A stretch of DNA of 41,034 nucleotides from Hyphomicrobiaceae bacterium (GTDB lineage Bacteria; Pseudomonadota; Alphaproteobacteria; Rhizobiales; HXMU1428-3). The stretch covers positions 1-41,034 of the forward strand of contig JAJFHF010000205.1 of the NCBI GenBank assembly GCA_021775775.1. The letters run 5' to 3'. Position numbers and translations under genes: made by a program. Shown here piece after piece: positions 1 through 7,113 of the stretch. Within the stretch, counting starts at the first letter, position 1. The number at the start of each line of letters is the position of its first letter. Under the pieces are notes generated by a model. That model was not told where the DNA came from. It saw nothing but the letters and a program-made list of their open reading frames with translations, and searched no databases.

Positions 1-1
1 G

Positions 2-1102
2 ATTGAAAAAGTAGGTGAAGATGGCACTTATCTACGACAAGATAAAGATCACTATAATAATTTGGGCATTGATTATGTGCATGGTAAAGCGGCCGCTTTG
101 CATGGCAAATCTAAGCGGCTAAAATTAGAAGACGGCTCTGAGCTTACTTTTGATAAACTACTTATTTGCACAGGGGCCAGCCCTATTTCCCCGCCAGTAC
201 CAGGCCTTGACCGCGATGGCATCTATAATTGCTGGACCATTGAAGATGCCCGCCATATTGCCCGGTTGGCTCAATCTGGTGAACCTGTGGTTTTGATGGG
301 GGCGGGCTTTATTGGCTCGATCATTCTTGAAAGTCTGGCTTTAAAAGGTGTGAATCTAACCGTGGTAGAAATGGGAGACCGTATGGTGCCGCGCATGCTT
401 GATGAAACCGCTGGTGTGATGTTACAAGAATGGTGCGAGGGCAAAGGCGTTCGTGTTCTAACTGGCACGATGATCTCAGAAGTTACTGATGGCCCCGAGG
501 GTTTATGCGTACACACTAAGGGCGGTGAAAAGCTTGATGCAAAACTGCTGGTTGTGGCCGCAGGTGTGCAACCCAACATTGGCTTTTTGGCCTCAAGCGG
601 TGTTCAAATTGAGCATGGCATTCTGGTTGATCAATATATGCGCACCAGCGTTCCTGATGTTTATGCAGCTGGTGATGTCTGCCAGGCGACAGATTTCTCA
701 ACACAAAAGGCCGAGATGCTTGCCATTCAACCTGTTGCTGTTGAGCATGGGCGTATTGCAGCGCAAAACATGGCCGGTAAAGCGACCCCGCACGAAGGCA
801 GCTTGAACATGAATGTGCTTGAATCGATGGGACTTATCACAGCTTCGTTTGGCCTTTGGATGGGCGTTGAAGGCGGCGATAGTGCCCGCATGGTTGATAA
901 AGACAACAATCGCTATCTACGTCTTGAATTTGATGGTGATAAGCTGGTTGGTGGACAAGCTGTCGGGCTGACTGAGCATGTTGGTATATTGCGTGGCCTG
1001 ATCCAAACCGAACTTGCCTTGGGTAAATGGAAAGACAAACTCATGAAATCTCCTGAGCGTTTACCTGAAGCCTATGTTGCTTTATCACAAGGAATTATCT
1101 AA
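2..1102 (+). CDS. NAD(P)/FAD-dependent oxidoreductase, 5'-truncated by the window edge
   Basis: Pyridine nucleotide-disulfide oxidoreductase fold (rubredoxin reductase / NirB-like family), which moves electrons between NAD(P)H and a protein or enzyme partner through FAD. The frame is open from base 2, so the true start and the first FAD-binding Gly-rich motif lie upstream; an internal TTG at 62 is not a credible start. Visible are the segment after the first FAD motif (ICTGASP), the NAD-binding motif GAGFIG followed by the acidic VVEMGDR strand end, and the second FAD motif VPDVYAAGDV. It is the last gene of its operon, because a hairpin terminator follows 49 bases after the stop. A MoaD-like gene lies 1.2 kb downstream, so an FAD subunit of an aldehyde:ferredoxin-type oxidoreductase (AorC-like) is possible. 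That specific role is inference. Confidence 0.85.
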   Translation: MEKVGEDGTYLRQDKDHYNNLGIDYVHGKAAALHGKSKRLKLEDGSELTFDKLLICTGASPISPPVPGLDRDGIYNCWTIEDARHIARLAQSGEPVVLMGAGFIGSIILESLALKGVNLTVVEMGDRMVPRMLDETAGVMLQEWCEGKGVRVLTGTMISEVTDGPEGLCVHTKGGEKLDAKLLVVAAGVQPNIGFLASSGVQIEHGILVDQYMRTSVPDVYAAGDVCQATDFSTQKAEMLAIQPVAVEHGRIAAQNMAGKATPHEGSLNMNVLESMGLITASFGLWMGVEGGDSARMVDKDNNRYLRLEFDGDKLVGGQAVGLTEHVGILRGLIQTELALGKWKDKLMKSPERLPEAYVALSQGII

Positions 1103-1150
1103 CACTTAATGATGGCTTAACAGCTGACTGAGTGAACACGAATTCAAATA

Positions 1151-1189
1151 AAACCAGCTCTTCAATAAATATGAAGCGCTGGTTTTTTT
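1151..1189 (+). terminator. Rho-independent terminator after the FAD oxidoreductase
   Basis: AAACCAGC pairs with GCTGGTTT, with a further CTTC/GAAG inner stem after one mismatch, and runs into seven T residues. It closes the upstream operon and shows that the stretch before the next gene holds no continuing transcript from it. Confidence 0.8.
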
Positions 1190-1363
1190 GCGTTAACCAT
1201 TTATTTTATCATAAGTTTCTAAGACGTTACTCAGATTCTGTTGGTTTTTTATCACCATCATCAGGTCTAAGAAATATAATAAACCTTTTTCAATTAAATG
1301 GTTTTGATTCCCTCGTGATATCTTTTATAAAAATATCAAATCTAAATTTGGAGGGAAGCTAAA

Positions 1364-2161
1364 ATGTTTTTAAGAATGATCAAACCTTTGCTGGTAAGTT
1401 TAGTGTTATTGCTAGGGACTTTACCAGCTTACGCCCTAAGCCTTGAAGAAAATACATTTGAAGAAGGCGAAGTCGAGATTCAGTATGAGGCGACTTATAC
1501 CGATGATAATGGTGATGGAGCATATCAACATGAAGAAGAAATTGAAGCTCAGTTTGGGATAACTGATTGGTTTCGTCTAACTGTGGGGCTAGGTTTTGAA
1601 GAAGAAGAAGGAGAGCGCTCATTTGAGCTTTCTGAGCTTGAAGCTGAAGCTCAGATTAAGTTGATAGATCCTGAAAAAGGGGGATTTGGTTTTGGTCTCT
1701 TTGCCGGTATTACGAGAGAACTTGCCGCTGATGATGATGACCCAGATGAAACAGAATATGCTCTTGGTATCATTGCTGAGCAATTTTTTGATAAATGGCT
1801 TGTTCGTGGGAACCTTTTCTATATTTCAGACCTAGATGCAGAAGCTGATCAGCAATTTGACGGTATAGAGTATCGCTACCAAATTCGTTACCAAATGAAT
1901 GATGATTTAGGTCTTGGCTTGGAAGGTTATGGCACGAACAAAGACTTTGATGAAGCAGATGACCTAAACCAACATATGATTGGTCCGGTAGTTTATATCA
2001 ATCGAGACATCGGAGAACGAGGCCCCAAGCACTCTGTTAAAGATGATGAAGATGATGATGATGAAGGTATGCAGCTTGAGGCCCAATTAGGTGTGCTCTT
2101 TGGCACCAATGATGATACAGCTGATTTCACCGTCAAATGGGGTCTGGAATTAGATTTTTAA
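1364..2161 (+). CDS. Exported, strongly acidic beta-barrel-like outer-membrane protein
   Basis: 265 residues. The N-terminus is a clear signal peptide (hydrophobic run LLVSLVLLLGTLPAYA, cleavage likely after AYA). The mature part alternates short amphipathic strands with acidic loops and ends in Phe (LELDF), as outer-membrane barrels do. About 66 of roughly 240 mature residues are Asp or Glu, including runs such as EEEEGE, ADDDDPDE and DDEDDDDE, which suggests divalent cation binding. A strong GGAGG lies 9 bases before the ATG. It is a single-gene unit, flanked by terminators on both sides, between an FAD oxidoreductase and a MoaD-like gene. I recognise no named family; a small barrel or periplasmic metal-binding protein are both possible. 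Function is unknown. Confidence 0.75.
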   Translation: MFLRMIKPLLVSLVLLLGTLPAYALSLEENTFEEGEVEIQYEATYTDDNGDGAYQHEEEIEAQFGITDWFRLTVGLGFEEEEGERSFELSELEAEAQIKLIDPEKGGFGFGLFAGITRELAADDDDPDETEYALGIIAEQFFDKWLVRGNLFYISDLDAEADQQFDGIEYRYQIRYQMNDDLGLGLEGYGTNKDFDEADDLNQHMIGPVVYINRDIGERGPKHSVKDDEDDDDEGMQLEAQLGVLFGTNDDTADFTVKWGLELDF

Positions 2162-2185
2162 TTTAATAAGTATCTCAATTTAAAA

Positions 2186-2214
2186 AACAGCACTTTTTTC
2201 AAGTGCTGTTTTTT
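2186..2214 (+). terminator. Rho-independent terminator after the acidic outer-membrane protein
   Basis: A perfect 10-bp stem, AACAGCACTT with AAGTGCTGTT, a 5-base loop, and a T tract. It separates the barrel-like gene from the following MoaD-like gene, which therefore needs its own promoter in the short gap. Confidence 0.9.
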
Positions 2215-2296
2215 ATTGTTTTGATGATTGAGTTCTCAAAGTATCCAGCCTAATGTATATTTAATTTATCACTCATCGTTTTGGAGAAAATGGGTT

Positions 2297-2548
2297 ATGG
2301 ATGTCACGTTGAAATTGTACGCCACGCTTAGCAGCTGCTTGCCAGCGAAGGCCAAAAAAAATGAAATCGATATTCAAGTTGATGAGGGGACATCTGTTAT
2401 GGATGTTTTAGATGAATATCAAGTCCCCAAAGAAAGCTGCCACCTGATTCTCATTAATGGCAATTACACACCGCTTATCGCCGCTGACCAAAAAATACTT
2501 AATCAAGGCGATACTCTAGCGATCTGGCCACCTGTGGCAGGTGGATAA
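2297..2548 (+). CDS. MoaD/ThiS-family sulfur carrier (beta-grasp, C-terminal Gly-Gly)
   Basis: 83 residues from the ATG at 2297, which has GGAG at 2283. A longer frame from 2228 lacks a ribosome binding site and adds a non-conserved tail. The protein has the ubiquitin-like beta-grasp pattern (VTLKLYATLSSCLP, then VDEGTSVMDVLDEYQVP, then LILINGNY, then QGDTLAIWPPVAGG) and ends in the Gly-Gly that is adenylated and thiocarboxylated in this family. Members deliver sulfur for molybdopterin, thiamin or tungsten cofactor assembly. No E1-like MoeB/ThiF or MoaE is present nearby. MoaD paralogues of this kind often accompany tungsten aldehyde oxidoreductases; with the FAD oxidoreductase upstream, that is the preferred but unproven role. 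Confidence 0.8.
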   Translation: MDVTLKLYATLSSCLPAKAKKNEIDIQVDEGTSVMDVLDEYQVPKESCHLILINGNYTPLIAADQKILNQGDTLAIWPPVAGG

Positions 2549-2766
2549 GCATACATACAACAGCCCTAGATTGGATGTTCTGTTCTCATTGATTGGTGAT
2601 ACAGCTTAAAAAGACTCAATATTTTGCATTGTCCTTCACGCTTATCATAAAACGCCCAGTTCTCTTAGAAAGCTCTCAGGAAGCAGCCGCTTTTTCACAA
2701 TTAAGGGCAATTAGAGGGGGTTTCAGCGCTTGTTTCGTATGTACAAAGCTCTTTTGTTTCGCTATA

Positions 2767-2802
2767 TTTACGACAGTAATTTATCGATTTAGATATAAAT
2801 CG
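2767..2802 (+). promoter_or_regulatory. Putative promoter with overlapping palindrome before pqqA copy 1
   Basis: TTTACG and TAGATA stand 17 bases apart, which is acceptable for a housekeeping-type promoter. The -10 overlaps an inverted repeat with arms CGATTTA (2785-2791) and TAAATCG (2796-2802) separated by 4 bases, suited to an operator. The assignment is from spacing and symmetry alone. The rest of the 280-base gap before pqqA contains nothing else I can name. Confidence 0.3.
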
Positions 2803-2828
2803 TCAACACTAGACTTAGGAGATTGAAA

Positions 2829-2918
2829 ATGAAAAATTGGACAACACCTCAAGTTTCTACAACTGAAACAGGCATGGAAGTAACTAGCTACATGCCAGCT
2901 GAATTGGATCGTGCATAA
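2829..2918 (+). CDS. pqqA: PQQ precursor peptide PqqA, copy 1 of 3
   Basis: 29-residue peptide, too short for ordinary gene callers. It carries the family core GMEVTSYMPAEL, with Glu17 and Tyr21 in the E-x3-Y spacing whose side chains PqqE joins to build pyrroloquinoline quinone. The rest of the peptide is discarded by proteolysis in the known pathway. TTAGGAG lies 8 bases before the ATG. A private terminator follows, so this copy forms a monocistronic unit ahead of the biosynthetic operon. The encoded peptide is identical to copies 2 and 3; relative to copy 2 the gene differs at three third-codon positions only. Confidence 0.95.
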   Translation: MKNWTTPQVSTTETGMEVTSYMPAELDRA

Positions 2919-3238
2919 GCTTTAACGCTTATTGCGAACAATATAGTTTTTAAAAACCGATGGGTTATTCGCCTGTCGGTTTTTTATTTTGTAAAGTTTC
3001 GTTTTTGATGTTTTTCAAATAACTTGATCAATAAATAGAAATAATCTCTCTTACATTTTTTTAAAATTCAGACCCTCCTCAGACGACTCTCAAATGATTC
3101 TCATAATCATCAGCGAATTCCCCCCTGATAGTGATCAATCTAAGGTATTCATCTAAATTTATGATTATCTTTTCTCTTCAGCCCTACTTATATTTGAAGG
3201 ACTAAGACGATAAACTTTTAACTAAGGATAGATTGAAA
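2919..3238. other. Intergenic leader between pqqA copies 1 and 2
   Basis: 320 bases without a gene. It holds the terminator of copy 1 and then an AT-rich leader for copy 2. At 3095-3109 the sequence TGATTCTCATAATCA resembles a Fur-type 7-1-7 box, with 12 of 14 defined positions matching. AAGGAT at 3225-3230 is the weak ribosome binding site of copy 2. I see no clear -35/-10 pair that stands out from the AT-rich background. Confidence 0.4.
2955..2990 (+). terminator. Terminator after pqqA copy 1
   Basis: AACCGATGGG pairs with CCTGTCGGTT (two G-T wobbles) around a 7-base loop and is followed by a run of T. The stem sequence is unrelated to those after copies 2 and 3. Confidence 0.85.
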
Positions 3239-3328
3239 ATGAAAAATTGGACAACACCTCAGGTTTCTACAACTGAAACAGGTATGGAAGTAACTAGCTA
3301 CATGCCAGCTGAATTGGACCGTGCATAA
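3239..3328 (+). CDS. pqqA: PQQ precursor peptide PqqA, copy 2 of 3
   Basis: Encodes the same 29 residues as copies 1 and 3, including Glu17 and Tyr21 of the cross-linking motif. It differs from copy 1 at three bases (CAA/CAG, GGC/GGT, GAT/GAC) and from copy 3 at seven, all silent. The eight bases before the ATG (GATTGAAA) are shared with copy 1, while the farther flanks are unrelated, so the duplication is old or the flanks were replaced. Its ribosome binding site is weaker than that of copies 1 and 3. It has its own strong terminator. Confidence 0.95.
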   Translation: MKNWTTPQVSTTETGMEVTSYMPAELDRA

Positions 3329-3663
3329 GCCATCTGGTCAGAATTATAATAGCTTCAAATTAGTCAAGCCATTATAATTTAATAACTTGAAACTGGCGGG
3401 ACAATTATTGCCCGCCAGTTTTTTTATCTCTATACGTGCCCCAATTTGAATGAATGAAAAACTCACAAATCAGTATTGTCTTACGATTCTCTCAGGAATC
3501 CGTTTAAAATGCATCTAAATTGCATATTACTTTCAAACTAACTAGGTAAATTGAATTTCTTAATTTGAAAAAAACATTACACTGCTCTTATGCATAGCAT
3601 TTCAATGCTTTTAAACTTTGAGTGCTTTGCAATTTTTAACTAAACTTTTAAAAGGAGAATGAC
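3329..3663. other. Intergenic leader between pqqA copies 2 and 3
   Basis: 335 bases without a gene. It holds the terminator of copy 2 and the AT-rich leader of copy 3, which ends in a strong AAAAGGAGA ribosome binding site at 3650-3658. Direct repeats of the type GCATTT/GCAT occur around 3509-3607, but I find no symmetric operator or convincing promoter hexamers. Confidence 0.35.
3391..3427 (+). terminator. Terminator after pqqA copy 2
   Basis: Perfect 10-bp stem, AACTGGCGGG with CCCGCCAGTT, a 10-base loop, and a T tract. This is the strongest of the three pqqA hairpins. Confidence 0.9.
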
Positions 3664-3753
3664 ATGAAAAATTGGACAACACCTCAAGTTTCTACTACAG
3701 AAACAGGCATGGAAGTAACCAGTTACATGCCAGCTGAATTGGACCGCGCATAA
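3664..3753 (+). CDS. pqqA: PQQ precursor peptide PqqA, copy 3 of 3 (operon-proximal)
   Basis: Third gene for the identical 29-residue precursor, with Glu17 and Tyr21 in the family core. It is the most diverged copy in DNA: six silent changes from copy 1 and seven from copy 2. It has the best ribosome binding site (AAGGAGA, 5 bases before the ATG). It lies 246 bases before pqqB with a weaker hairpin in between, the usual arrangement in which pqqA is made in excess and some transcripts read through into pqqBCDE. This is probably the ancestral copy. Confidence 0.95.
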   Translation: MKNWTTPQVSTTETGMEVTSYMPAELDRA

Positions 3754-3793
3754 GCGTTTTTCCAATCAGATAGACAGTAATATGTCTATATTA

Positions 3794-3827
3794 GGCGGTG
3801 ATGGAGCATTTTTCATCGCCGTCTTTT
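3794..3827 (+). terminator. Partial terminator / attenuator between pqqA copy 3 and pqqB
   Basis: GGCGGTGATG pairs with CATCGCCGTC with two wobbles around a 10-base loop, but only four T residues follow. A leaky hairpin here would give high pqqA and low pqqBCDE expression, as known for other pqq operons. The leakiness is inferred from the short T run. Confidence 0.6.
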
Positions 3828-3999
3828 AGAAGATCTTTTACTGACCTTTTGAACTAATCTTTTGTATCGTCCCTTTGATTTTTATCATTGAACTTTTTTG
3901 ATCAGTGCTGCACTTTGTGAATAATAAAAATAAATAAATTCAATGGTTAAATTGCTTCCAATATGAGGAAGTTTATCGGGGGAAGGAAACCGTTTTATA

Positions 4000-4932
4000 A
4001 TGAAAATAAAAGTTTTAGGATCTGGTGCTGGTGGTGGTTTGCCACAATGGAATTGCAACGCGATTAATTCAAGAGATGCCCGCCAAGGCCATGAATTTGT
4101 AAAGCCGCGCAGCCAATCTTCCATTGCGGTGTCGGCCAATGATAAAGACTGGTTGTTGCTCAATGCCTCCCCCGATATTCGCCAACAAATTTTTGATAAT
4201 AAAGAGCTGCACCCGCATGAAGATGGGCCCGTACGGAATAGTCCTATTCAAGCTGTGATGCTGACCAATGCTGATGTTGATCATATCACTGGTCTTTTAT
4301 GTCTACGTGAGGGACATGCATTTAATATTTACGCCTCTGACCGGGTGATGAGTACGTTGAATACGAATTCTATTTTTTCTGTTTTAAACAAAGAGAAAGT
4401 TCACAGACATACAATTTCACAAAATGAACCATTTGATGTAACGGGCGCTGAGGGATCACTTGGGCTGAAAGTGACAACGTTTAATGTTCCTGGAAAAATC
4501 GCACTGTTTCTAGAAGATGCCTCTGATAGTAAAAACTTTGGTAGCTCTGAGGGTGATACCATTGGAGTGAATGTGGAAGATATCGCAACGGGTAAGAATT
4601 TTTATTATATTCCCGGCTGCGCTGAACTTGATGCCCCCCTAAAGGAACGGCTGATAGGGGCTGATCTTTTGTTTTTTGATGGCACGCTATTTACCAATAA
4701 TGAAATGCTTGATCAAGGGCTGCTGCCCAAAACAGGCGAGCGTATGGGACATATGAACATGTCAGCAGACAATGGCTCTTTAGCGGCCTTTAAAGACCTG
4801 AACATTACCCAAAAAATTTATATTCACATCAATAACTCAAACCCAGTTTTGCGCGATAATTCACCTGAACGTAAACAGGTTGAAGACGCTGGATGGCAAG
4901 TGTCCTATGATGGCATGGAGGTAAACTTATGA
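4000..4932 (+). CDS. pqqB: PQQ biosynthesis protein PqqB
   Basis: 310 residues, normal for PqqB. Metallo-beta-lactamase-like fold. The N-terminus KVLGSGAGGGLPQWNC is the family hallmark, followed by SSIAVSAN, the metal-ligand region ADVDHITGLLCLREG, and C-terminal GHMNMS and KIYIHINNSNPVL. Reported work on PqqB assigns a hydroxylation of the Glu-Tyr intermediate; older work proposed transport. Translation starts at the ATG after GGGGGAAGGA. The stop overlaps the pqqC start (ATGA), so the two are translationally coupled. Confidence 0.97.
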   Translation: MKIKVLGSGAGGGLPQWNCNAINSRDARQGHEFVKPRSQSSIAVSANDKDWLLLNASPDIRQQIFDNKELHPHEDGPVRNSPIQAVMLTNADVDHITGLLCLREGHAFNIYASDRVMSTLNTNSIFSVLNKEKVHRHTISQNEPFDVTGAEGSLGLKVTTFNVPGKIALFLEDASDSKNFGSSEGDTIGVNVEDIATGKNFYYIPGCAELDAPLKERLIGADLLFFDGTLFTNNEMLDQGLLPKTGERMGHMNMSADNGSLAAFKDLNITQKIYIHINNSNPVLRDNSPERKQVEDAGWQVSYDGMEVNL

Positions 4933-5669
4933 CAGAGCTTTTGACCAGAGACGAATTAGAGGCCGCTTTGCGCCAAATTGGTGCGACCCGTTATCATAAC
5001 CTACATCCCTTTCATAAATTGCTACATAGTGGCAAATTAAATAAGGGGCAAGTACAGGCCTGGGCTTTAAACCGATATTGTTATCAAGCAGCGATCCCGC
5101 GCAAAGATGCAGCGTTCATGGCCCGCACCACATGCCGCGAATTGCGCCGTGAGTGGATTCATCGGATTGCAGATCATGATGGTGATGGGATTGAAGAAGA
5201 AGGTGGCATTGAGCGATGGCTCGCCCTGACCACCGGCCTGGGGATTGATCCAGAGATTGTGATTTCAACCAAGCAGGCATTGCCCGCGCAAGTTCACGCG
5301 GTTGAAGAATATGTGGAATATGTCAAACGCGGTCCCATAGTGCAAGCTGTCGCTTCATCTTTAACTGAGTTGTTTGCCCCTAAAATCCATGAAGAACGCA
5401 TCTCAGGCATGTTAGAAAATTATGATTTCATAGATGAAAGTGTTATGAAATATTTTCGCAGACGTTTAACCCAAGCACCGCGTGATGCTAATTTTGCCCT
5501 GAACTATGTACTTGATAATGCTGACACAGTCTCTTTGCAACAAAAAGCGCTAGAGGCTTTGACATTCAAATGCAATGTTTTATGGGCCCAATTGGATGCA
5601 CTTTATTTTGCATATGTAGAACCTGGCTTCATTCCGCCAGGTGCGTTTGACCCAAAAGAACTAGGATGA
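4929..5669 (+). CDS. pqqC: Pyrroloquinoline-quinone synthase PqqC
   Basis: 246 residues, typical length. PqqC is a cofactorless oxidase that closes the ring and carries out the final eight-electron oxidation to PQQ. The all-helical heme-oxygenase-like fold is visible in YHNLHPFHKLLHSGKL, WALNRYCYQAAIPRKDA, the DHDGDG segment and the helix beginning FALNYVLDNADT. The ATG lies in the pqqB stop (4-base overlap), and pqqD starts 4 bases after the stop. Confidence 0.97.
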   Translation: MTELLTRDELEAALRQIGATRYHNLHPFHKLLHSGKLNKGQVQAWALNRYCYQAAIPRKDAAFMARTTCRELRREWIHRIADHDGDGIEEEGGIERWLALTTGLGIDPEIVISTKQALPAQVHAVEEYVEYVKRGPIVQAVASSLTELFAPKIHEERISGMLENYDFIDESVMKYFRRRLTQAPRDANFALNYVLDNADTVSLQQKALEALTFKCNVLWAQLDALYFAYVEPGFIPPGAFDPKELG

Positions 5670-5673
5670 GATT

Positions 5674-5964
5674 ATGAACTCTCAACGCTTAATCATTGAT
5701 CGTGACACAACGCCAGCCTTGAAAAGTTTTGTTAAATTACGACATGACAAGGGGCGTGACCGTTGGATCATTCTAGCACCTGAGCGCATTCTCACACCTG
5801 ATGAGACGGCTGTTGAGGTTTTAAAATTATGTGATGGCAAAGATAGCGTTGGTAACATTGCTGGCAGTTTAGCCAAAACTTATAATGCACCAGTTGACGT
5901 GATTGAAAAAGACATTACCACCATGCTGCAAGATTTAAGTGACCAGGGATATATAACATCATGA
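5674..5964 (+). CDS. pqqD: PqqA-binding peptide chaperone PqqD
   Basis: 96 residues. PqqD is a RiPP recognition element: it binds the PqqA peptide and presents it to PqqE. Family signatures are FVKLRHDKGRDRWIILAPE, DETAVEVLKLCDGKDSV and the winged-helix end DVIEKDITTMLQDLSDQGYI. The ATG follows AGGATGAG. The stop overlaps the pqqE start by 4 bases (ATGA), matching the physical PqqD-PqqE partnership. Confidence 0.96.
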   Translation: MNSQRLIIDRDTTPALKSFVKLRHDKGRDRWIILAPERILTPDETAVEVLKLCDGKDSVGNIAGSLAKTYNAPVDVIEKDITTMLQDLSDQGYITS

Positions 5965-7094
5965 TAGAAGCACAAGATAACAATGCAGACGCCATTTGCG
6001 CCGTAGCGCCAATGGGGCTTTTGGCAGAACTTACACACAGATGCCCGTTGCAATGTCCTTATTGTTCTAACCCCATGGAATTAGAACGCTCTAGCGGCGA
6101 GCTCTCTACCCAAGATTGGGTGCGCGTATTTCAAGAAGCAGGTGATCTTGGTATTTTACAGGTTCATCTCTCTGGTGGTGAGCCAACAGTTCGCAAAGAT
6201 TTAGAAGAGATTACGCAAGCTGCTGTTGACGCTGGCATTTATACCAACCTCATCACAGCTGGCGTCTTACTGAATAAAGACCGCCTTGCCGGTTTACGTG
6301 ATATTGGGCTGGATCATGTGCAATTGTCTGTTCAACATGTTGACGCTAAATTGGCTGATAAAATAGCTGGCTTTAAAGGCGGTTATTCTAAAAAAGTTGA
6401 AGTGGCCAAATGGGTTAAAGAATTAGGTCTCCCCCTAACACTTAACTCGCCGATGCACCGCCATAATGTGGAATACCTTGAGGAAATTATTGAATTTGCA
6501 GTCAAGCTTGGCGCCGAGCGGCTTGAAGTGGCTCATATTCAATATTATGGCTGGGCATTTGAAAATCGAAATTCTTTGATCCCAACCAAAGATCAAGTTT
6601 ATAGAAATGCGGATATTGTTGATGAAGCACGTGAGCGTCTCAAAGGTGTGTTGAGCATTGATTTTGTGGTGCCTGATTATTATGCTGTTCGCCCTAAACC
6701 TTGTATGGGTGGTTGGGGAAGCCAGTTTGTTACCATCTCTCCCACTGGCAAAGTGCTCCCTTGTCATGCCGCGGCCTCAATTAAGGGGCTGGAATTTGAT
6801 AATGTAAAAGATAAGCACTTACGCGATATTTGGCTCCATTCTTCAGCTTTTGAAAAATACCGCGGGACTGACTATCTACCCGATCCTTGCAAATCATGTG
6901 AATTTAAAGAGGTAGATTTTGGTGGCTGTCGCTGCCAGGCCTTTATGTTTACAGGAGACGCAGCCAATACAGATCCAGCGTGCGCAAAATCTGTTCATCA
7001 TAAAGATTTGCTTGCGATTGCTGAGCGCGAATCAAAAGAAGAGAGCGAATTTTTATATCGCAAATTTACCAGCCAGAGAGAGCCTGCAGAGTAA
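5961..7094 (+). CDS. pqqE: PqqA peptide cyclase PqqE (radical SAM, SPASM)
   Basis: 377 residues. PqqE forms the C-C bond between Glu17 and Tyr21 of PqqA using S-adenosylmethionine. The radical SAM cluster motif C-x3-C-x2-C is at Cys28, Cys32 and Cys35 (RCPLQCPYC), followed by HLSGGEP. The C-terminal SPASM domain keeps its auxiliary-cluster cysteines (KVLPCHAA, DPCKSCEF, GGCRCQAF, DPACAKS). It is the last gene of the operon and runs tail-to-tail into alr 19 bases away without a clear terminator. No pqqF/pqqG-type protease gene is present here, so precursor cleavage must depend on genes elsewhere. Confidence 0.97.
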   Translation: MIEAQDNNADAICAVAPMGLLAELTHRCPLQCPYCSNPMELERSSGELSTQDWVRVFQEAGDLGILQVHLSGGEPTVRKDLEEITQAAVDAGIYTNLITAGVLLNKDRLAGLRDIGLDHVQLSVQHVDAKLADKIAGFKGGYSKKVEVAKWVKELGLPLTLNSPMHRHNVEYLEEIIEFAVKLGAERLEVAHIQYYGWAFENRNSLIPTKDQVYRNADIVDEARERLKGVLSIDFVVPDYYAVRPKPCMGGWGSQFVTISPTGKVLPCHAAASIKGLEFDNVKDKHLRDIWLHSSAFEKYRGTDYLPDPCKSCEFKEVDFGGCRCQAFMFTGDAANTDPACAKSVHHKDLLAIAERESKEESEFLYRKFTSQREPAE

Positions 7095-7113
7095 TAATTA
7101 TGAAAGGCGGCTT

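Noticed and set aside
1132-1362. 76-codon open frame on the plus strand after the FAD oxidoreductase
   Set aside because: It runs through the terminator hairpin at 1151-1189, has no ribosome binding site and has a composition unlike its neighbours.
2593-2826. 77-codon open frame just before pqqA copy 1
   Set aside because: No ribosome binding site; it covers the putative promoter of pqqA and resembles no protein family.
3640-3656. TTAA pair before pqqA copy 3 as a CtrA site
   Set aside because: The spacing is 8 bases, not 7, in very AT-rich DNA.
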